A DNA stretch of 64,000 nt from positions 71,747,468 through 71,811,467 of the forward strand of contig NC_088796.1 of NCBI RefSeq assembly GCF_011386835.1. Reading direction: 5' to 3'. Both the position numbers and the translations under genes were made by a program. The stretch comes from Chrysemys picta bellii. Lineage: Eukaryota; Chordata; Testudines; Emydidae. Below the pieces are notes generated by a model, which was not told the origin of the DNA, searched no databases, and saw only the letters and a list, made by a program, of their open reading frames with translations. The stretch's first letter is position 1, and each line of letters opens with the position of its first letter. Shown piece by piece: positions 40,401 to 49,400 of the stretch.

Positions 40401-43400
40401 ACCAAAGGTTCATCTAGCCCAATATCTTGTCTTCCAACAGTGGCCAATGCCAGGTGCCCCAGAGGAAATGAACAGGTAATCATCAAATAATCCAACCCCT
40501 GTCACGCATTCCCAGCTTCTGGCAGACAGAGGCTAGGGACACCATCCCTGTCCATCCTGGCTAAGAGCTATTGATGGACCTATCCTCCAGGAATTTATCT
40601 AGTTCTATTTTTAACCTATTACAGTCCTGGCCTTCACAACATCCTCTGACAAAGAATTCCACATGTTGACTGTGTGTTGTGTGAAAAGATACTTCCTTTT
40701 GTTTGTTTTAAGCCTGCCGCCTATTAATTTCATTTGGGGACCCCTAGTTCTTATGTTATGAGAAGGAGTAAATAACACTTCCTTATTTACTTTCTCCACA
40801 CCAGTCATGATTTTATAGACCTCTATCATATCCCCCCTTAGTCATCTCTTTTCCAAGCTGAAAAGTCCTAGTCTTATTAATCTCTCCTCATATGGCAGCT
40901 GTTCCATACCGCTAATCATTTTTGTTGCCCTTTTCTGAACTTTTCCAATTCCAATATATCTTTTTTGAGATGGGTCGACCACATCTGCACACAGTATTCA
41001 AGATGTGAACATAGCAGGAATTTATAGAGACACAATATATTTTCTGGCTTAATATCCTATCCCTTTCTTAATGATTCCCAACATTCTGTTCGCTTTTTTG
41101 ACTGTCACTGCACATTGAGTGGATGTTTTCAGAGAACTATCCAAAAGTGACTCCAAGATCTCTTTCTTGAATGGTAACAGCTAATTTAGACCCCACCATT
41201 TTATATATATAGTTGGGATTATGTTTTCCAATGTGCATTACTTTGCATTAATCAACATTGAATTTCATCTGCCATTTTGTTGCCCAGTCACCCAGTTTTG
41301 TGAGATCCTTTTGTAGCCCTTCGCAGTCTGCTTTGGACTCAACTATCTTGAGTAGTTTTGGATCATCTGCAAATTTTACCACCTCACTGTTTACGCCTTT
41401 TTCCAGATCATTTATGAATATGTTGAATAGGACTGGTCTCATTTCAGACCCCTGGGGGACACCCTATTTATCTCTCTCCGTTCTGAAAACTGACCATTTA
41501 TTCCTACCCTTTGTTTCCTATCTTTTAACCAGTTACCACTCCATGAGAGGACCTGTTATCCCATGACAGCTTACTTTGCTTAAGAGCCTTTCAGATAAAC
41601 AGCTGAAAAACCCAGAAGTTTGTGTCTCTCACCTTCGCCTTTTCCAACATGCTTCCATTTGAAAATATACAGAATACATCCTCTCCACTCACATCCAGGA
41701 CAAAAAAAATAAATTAAACCTCTACATAATATGGATTAGCGTCTTTAGATATTGGGGGAGGGGCAGAAACAATACCATCTGTGGTCATGTATAGTTAAGC
41801 TTGTGGAAAAAAAACATTAGCTAGGAAATTCAAAGTTAAGACATACAATGTCCTTAATTCACACAATGGAAAGAGGTTTAGTTAATTAAACAGATTGAGT
41901 TATGGCCTGAGTTTCAATGTTAAAAGGCTGTCCAGTTTGATAAGCCCTACATTTGACCTACATGTCACTCACACACACAACCCCACAAAGTAAAGTCAGT
42001 TTAAAAGAATGTAATCAAGATAGTCAGGTATGTTTTTCCCTGAAATTCTTTAATGATGTTACTAATGCCACTTCAGAGGATTCATTAATACCAAAAAAAT
42101 TTAAATAGTAATTTGCTTTTCATCATTATTTACTTTACTGGGCTCGAGCAGTGAAATTTCACTGGTAAATTGCATTTGCTGGAAATGGTGAACACTTTGG
42201 TGAGCTTTTTGCATTTTCAGCATTGCAAAGGAATATTTATATTCAAAACAGAGGAAAATGGTTTATTTATTTATTTTTAAAAAGACAGATGCAGCCATTT
42301 TATTTCAAGTTCACTTTGTAAACCACTCTCCTAACAAAATCCAGAATGTTGTACTTAAAGTTATGGCATTAACAGGGTCACTAATTTGTATATGCTTTTT
42401 TAACGGGAAAATGTCAGTTGGCCAAATCTCATGTAGCCCTGTAGCACAGACAAGGGAGGAAAAACAGGTTAGTGAGGAAATGTTTTATTGTCAAGCTTCC
42501 AAGAGGCTAATAAACCATGAATTAAGACTTAATTTGGAAATTTATGAGTAACTGCATTATCCTTTAAATTTAAGAATTCCTTGACTCTATAGGCATGTTC
42601 CATCAGAGCTTTGAAAGTATTAGTCTTTGAAAGAATCACCCAGTTTTGTCTACACTAGCAAGAGTGCCCATTGCTAACAACAGACATGACTGAATTGGTG
42701 CTGAATACGGTTCAACTATCAACTGCCAGCCTATTAAGACATTGCATGGATGAAAGATCTGAGAGGCCTGGGCTCCAACTAGTAGATCTGGAAAGGAGAA
42801 GCACATGTTCTCCCTTTAACGCCTCCCCTTTAATCCCCCTGGACATCTAATTTACTATCTTTTTGACATCCTCTGACTCCAGAACTACTGCATTCTCAGG
42901 GCAGTTTCCCCTGCATCATTTTTGTTCATATTGCTGCATCACTGAGAAGGAAAAGGAAGGGGCAGGGGAAGGGAAGCACCATTAAATAAATTAGTCAGAA
43001 AATCACCACCAGAGTAGGTGGCTTTGTTAGTTGTCTCTTCAGAAAGGTCAACCTGGAAAGCTGTCCAAATGGGAGTCCCTGGAGCTTGGGAGTCCCTATG
43101 CAGCATAGAGTTAGCTACACTATGTTTTCCTGGCCCCCTCAGCATAGGAGGTATAGCCAGAGTGCCTTGCATTCCCATGATGCATGACTCGCAGAACCAT
43201 TAAACTGAAATACATTTTATGATCCATTATCCTTGCTTTTCCCTCCCATGTCCTTAAACTGTATTTGTTAACTTGTTCACTAATTCACAATAGGTCTCCC
43301 AGGCATTGGACTGCACTGGCTTTCAGGTAATTTCCAGGTAGGATATGAGGTACTAGTTTTAAGTAAACTAAATTATTTAGCTAAATTGTTTTTCATTTGT

Positions 43401-46400
43401 ATTGTGATAGTGCCTAAAGACCCCAGTCCAGGACTAGGCACTTTACACACAACACAAAGATGGTCCCTGCCCCAGAGAGCTTAGAACAGTTTGTGACCTG
43501 GCTACTAGAGACACAGCTCTCCCTCTGTACAACACTGTGGCATTTGCCATCAGAATGGATGTGATAGAGTTTGAGCTCAGAGTTTGTTGGTTAAAAACAA
43601 GGAGGCGAGTGGCAAAGTGTTCTCTGCGAATTGTCATTTTTAATGATTACATCCCTCTTAGGTCCAAAAAAGTTGATCTTCAGAACATATGGCAAAGCTC
43701 ATTTGTTTTCTTGGGCTTTTCCAAAATGTAGGGGTTTCAGGATGCAGGTTAATCTAGCAAGGAAGGTTATTTAGAGTGGCTTCACTAAAGGTGCTATTTT
43801 TAGTTTGGGAGATATAACTGGTTTGGGGAGTATGAGCTAGTTTTTGTATTCTAGATATTTATCCTTCAGTTGTGTTACTCTGAAGAGTGGACAAGTGCTT
43901 TGTAAAATAAGCAGAGAAGAAAGAATAAGGTTTTGCTATAACATACACACATACAAATATATTTAGATAATACCATTATTTGGTTGCTAAAAGGAAAGGG
44001 GATCACCGTTCTAGAGAATGTTTGCTTAGTCTATTATTATACATACATAGCCATTGTCACATGAAGGCTGTAACTAGCTTCCCATAATAACTTAAAGTTT
44101 AACCATTCAATTTCTTTCATCTTCTCTAATTTTTTTCTTCAGAATAAAGCCATTGTGCCTGGAAATTGTTATGGATGGTATTCTTAATTTTTAAGTGATT
44201 AATATATCTGTATATTTTATTTTCCAAGGTCTTTCCAGGTGACTTTATGAACTCCACAAGGAATAGTGGCACCCACACAGGAGAGGTGCAGTGCTTAGAT
44301 CTTTATTTAGAGTTTATCAGAGTTTAAAACACCCGTCCAAAGTTCAGAGGGCTTCCACAATAGCTATGTTTTGTAGTTTGGTTTGGTTGTTTCTAAACAT
44401 AATCCTAGATTGTTTTTTATATTAACATCTCCCCACTCCATTCCATCCAAAATGTGGCTACCAAAGTCATTTCAATTGGTCCTAACTTAGATCTTCTCAT
44501 CCACCTACCTTTGAGTTACTTCATTGCCTCCCACGGCACTGCACAGAAGATTCAAATACTTTGTCCTTGCTGCCAAGCCCCTACATTGGGCAGTTTCTCC
44601 CTTCAAAGTTGTTTCCATTCTGTTCCTAACACTTAAAACACGCCCAGAGTCCATTTGCTAAGGCCTGGTCCCCACTAAGTCCCCACTTCAGACTAAGGTA
44701 CGCAAATTCAGCTACGTTAATAACATAGCTGAATTCGAAGTACCTTAGTCCGAACTTACCGCGGGTCCAGACGCGGCACAGAGGCTCCCCCGTCGATGCC
44801 GCGTACTCCTCTCGCCGAGCTGTAGTACCGGCGTCGACGGCGAGCACTTCCGGGATCGATTTATCGCGTCTTAACCAGACGCGATAAAATCGATCCCAGA
44901 ACATCGATTGCCTGCCGCCGGACCCTCCGGTAAGTGAAGACGTACCCTAAGCCACCTCACCGACTACATTCAATGCAATGGAGACTATGGCTAGTGAGAT
45001 GGAGGATAGGCAATCTTAAAAAATTAACCATCAAAACGGCTCAAGTGCTATGGAGTCATCCTCCTCTTCCTCTCCGGTCCCCCACTTTACCTGTTTACGC
45101 CCCTCACTAATTGTATCATGCTGAATTCAGTTTGCATGCTCTTCAGGGCAGGGATGCAAAATTAAAATAAATTTAAAGGAAACAATGGATTTCTGATTAA
45201 TACATGCAGCCAACACCAAAACCATCAGCTTAATCCTTTGCCCTTCTGAAATACAAGGTGGAAAAATGTGAGATCGACAGAATCAGAAGTCTGGGCTGCA
45301 CTTAAAACTTAGATAAACATAGCTACACTTCTCAGAGGTATGAAAAATCCACATGCCCGAGTGGTGTAGCTAGGCCAACTTAAGCCCTGGTGTAGACGAA
45401 GGTAAGCCGATGGAAAAATGCTTCCATTGCTTGGGGAGGTGGTGTTCCTATAGCAATGGAAAACCCCTTTCATCACTGTAGGTTGCATCTACTCTAGGAG
45501 GTTATGCTGGGAGTTATGCTGACATAGTTATGGCACCATATTGTAGACATGGCCAGAGAAGGTTTTAATTTCTATGACTCTCTCAGTGTACTAAGCCATT
45601 TACAGGCTCTAAACAGTCCTTGGGTCTGGCAACTCAATCTCAAGGAGCAGAGATGTGCTACAGGACCTGAACCCTAGTTGGTCTTACAAACTCTGCTAGG
45701 CCAGTTTATAAATTTTCTCAGCTGCACTGCACAGGTTCAAGGTTACATTCGTAACTGATGCAGATACAGCACCATGGAAACTGCTCAGTTGCTAAGGCCT
45801 CTGCTTTCCAAAGTCCCAGGATGTTATGATCCTCCTCAACTATGGCGAAACGAATGCAGCTCGTACCAGTGCTTAATTTGTACCAGGGCTGAGCCCCAGC
45901 ATCTTTAGGCTTGGCAGTTCATGGCCCCAGCACCTCTGGGCTTGCTGCGTCAGTTATGAATGTAAAAAAAAGTGCTTGAACCCCAGCACTTAATTGTTTG
46001 AGCCCAGGCATCTCGTTCATTACAAATTGATCACTGTCTAGTATGCTTCTACTACTCTGAAGAGTAAAGAGAAGTTCAGCACATCTTTTCTGCTCCAAAC
46101 CTGTAGCATCCTGCTTCACATCAAGGGCAACCCAGGGAGCAGCAGCAGCTGCCCCGCTTTGCTGTGCCAAGTGATCCAGGAAGCAGTAGCATACAACAGG
46201 TCCAATGGATGAGAGCTTCAGATCTGTTGGTGCTGTTGCTTCTCTACACATCACCTGGAGCTTGAAGAGTAGTCACTTGCCATACAAATGTAAGATATAT
46301 TGTGAAAATGTAGCCACTTTTAATATTATAATTTTAGAAAACATCCAAACCAAAATACACTTCATTAAGGCAGAATTCAATCTGCCAAGAAGTAATGGCA

Positions 46401-49400
46401 CTTAGATCATTATAGTTATTTTTAAAGCATTTTGAAGTCTGGGAAATTCATAACTAAGGTTTAACAAGCAACTTTAATCCTGACCTCATAAAACCAGACA
46501 TAAAACGTGCATAAATTACCAAACAACAGATACCCAATGATGAATTTATCAATGCTTTTCTATTCCCACTACCTCCTCCTCATGTTTTGTCTTCCCATGT
46601 CACATCATGTCCTTAGCTCCTGTAAGCTCTTCAGAACAGGACAAAATCCATCTGGGAAATGACTAATGCACCTTCAGGTGCTGTTTAAAAATAATATAAC
46701 TTCTTCTAAAACAAAGCACTGACCCTCATCACATATGGGCCACCAATTCAAACACTCACCCATTGATAGCAAGAAACATCTGAAGTCTGGTATACACACA
46801 CACCACTAACTCCTGTTCAATTCAAGTGAGTCAATATGTCTACACAGAATTTTGGAGCAACCCTCCCAGACTGAGTCAACAAACTTAGGCTAGCAGGGCT
46901 GGCAAGACTCTCTAAAAATAGCTGTATAAAAGCACTTGGAAGTTGTGACTCTGCCTGAAGCTTGGGCTATATGGCTGCTAATAAACGCTATTATACTTTC
47001 TCTTTTCAATTCCTCACACAGCTCAGTTTTTGTACCACTGTACAGAGCCATAACTATATCCGCTCCTAAAATTAAGCAGGAACTGCAGCATAAGACAGTT
47101 ATCAATGTACATACAGACACTATTCAGGAATGGATCAGAAACAGGAATACAGAGGCAGAGTTTAGGTTATTTGAAGAGCCTGAATTATGAGTTTCCAAAC
47201 TTCCAAGTGCCTTTTAAAACACTGTTTAAAAGCGATCATGTTCTAATAAGGGTTTTGGTTTGTTTTTTAAAGTATTCTTTATTGTACAGTGTTTTGTCTA
47301 GAACCAATATTTTTAAAGCTGCTCATTATGAATCACAGGCTCTCTGGAGAGCCAGATAAAAGAAAGAAAAAAACTGCAGTAAAAGGAGTGAAGAAAAGAG
47401 CCTGGGGAATTGACCAAGATGTTATATATGTTGTGCCCCTTATATTAGCAACAAAAAGCTACAGTTAAAAATAGTCATGGATAAACTAAAATATGACTTA
47501 CATTTTTCATTGATTTATAGTCTCCTCTTATAGAGCCAGGCAAGAAAACATTAACTGGAGCAGGGTCAGCACTAAACACTATTTCCAGAGCTGCATTGAC
47601 ATCAATTATGCCATTACACTAATATATTTTTTACATTACTAGGCGTTAAACGTTTATGTCACTGCCATTAGAGAACCCACCATGTGAATTCCAAGATCCA
47701 TTCCAAATGGAAACAAAAAAACTGATCTATAAATGAGACACAATTTTGTGAATGGACAGGGGAGGAGATTTGTTTTTATTAAATATTTTCACATGCCGCT
47801 GTTGCTAAGTGGTATTTCATATAATAGAGAGTAACAAAAAGGAGATTTGATATACAGTATCATTAGCATATTACATTTACTGAAGACGAGACAGGTGACA
47901 GCGAGGAAGGATGGTCTTGTGGTTAAGACATTGATCCGGGACTCAAGAGATCTGGAGGAAGATCAACCATTTCCCCTATGCCACAGTTTTGCTGTAAAAC
48001 GAGGAGAATGCTTAGCCTCCCGACCTTACAGACATATATTGAGATACCCAGAGATTGTGATGATTACCATAGAAAAGCCTGTAAATCAAGAGGTCAGAGA
48101 ATGCAGAAAAAGGTACCAGTCTTACATTCTTCACAAATCCCAACTTCCCATGTAAGTCAAGTGGGAGTTGGGGTGTATAAGGAATGCAGAATGGCTTTTT
48201 GTGAAATTAGCCATCAAGTTCTACGCTGACACTCAACCCTGCGCTACCCACTGAAGTATATGTTGTTGCATAGATGTAATGGAACAATTTGTTCTGTGCT
48301 GGTAACTGGTGCCAATCATTTGTGGAGGTGGGGATGGAAATAAAACCCTTACAGGCCAGTTCAAGGGTAGGAGGTGATTCCTTCCCTTGGAAACAATTTT
48401 TATTATGCACATCATTTAGAGCAATCTGATCCATGACAGGCAAACAGAATTATCTTTTTGAGCCATAAGGCACCAGGCACAAATCCCCCTTAGCAGGGCT
48501 TATAGTACAGGACAGAGAAACAGAAAACTGCACCAGAGGCAGGGAAATTTCCCTCACCCCTAGGGTGACCAGACAGCAAGTGTGAAAAATCGGGACAGGG
48601 GGTGGGAGGTAATAGGCGCCTATATAAGACAAAGCCCCAAATAGCGGTACTGTCTCTATAAAATTGGGACATCTGGTCACCCTACTCACCCCAAACATTT
48701 ATAATTCCAGCTATCATTTTCAAATTACAGTTGCTTATAAAGAGAAGTGGAGAAAAAAAAAACAATGCCATGAAGATGACTGAAACAAAACCACTTTTGA
48801 GTATGTACAAAGAGTTGATCACTCCTTAAAAATAGAAAGAGGAAGAGTGCCCAAAATCATCCCCTCCGCAGATTAAAGTACTGGGCGTTTTCAGATTGTT
48901 AAACTATCACAAACTACGGCATAGGCTTTTGGGGAAAGCAAGTCTGACTGAGATATCCTTGCATTATCATTACATCTATCACATATAAGGAGGGGTTTGT
49001 TTTTTGTTTTGTAAAATTTTAGAAGATGCAGACACTGCCATTTCCCCCAAGCCGTATCTGCAAGTTCTGAATCATTTCCTGATGCCTGGCTATCTTTCCA
49101 CTACAGCATTACCACATCAATTGTGGCCTTAAAAAAAAAATCCTCATTTAAAAAACATTGCCACTGTGTGTATCTACATTAGCGCACACAGCGCCACAAT
49201 TTGGCGCAGGCAGATAGAATTCAAGAGGTCCAACTCCCAGCTCCCTTCTCCCCTCTCCGCCCCATTATCATGGCACAGAGTTTTCTTCCAGAGATCTTTA
49301 ACAACCTTTTGTGTCAGAGAAGAATTCACCAATGTGTCCCTCCCCCCCCCCCCCCCAAGCGTTGAAATGAGAACATCCGTGACAATTCCACATTCATTTT

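Noticed and set aside
45919..46254. 111-codon minus-strand frame
   Set aside because: Partly within a repeat relic; no homologue or splice context recognised.
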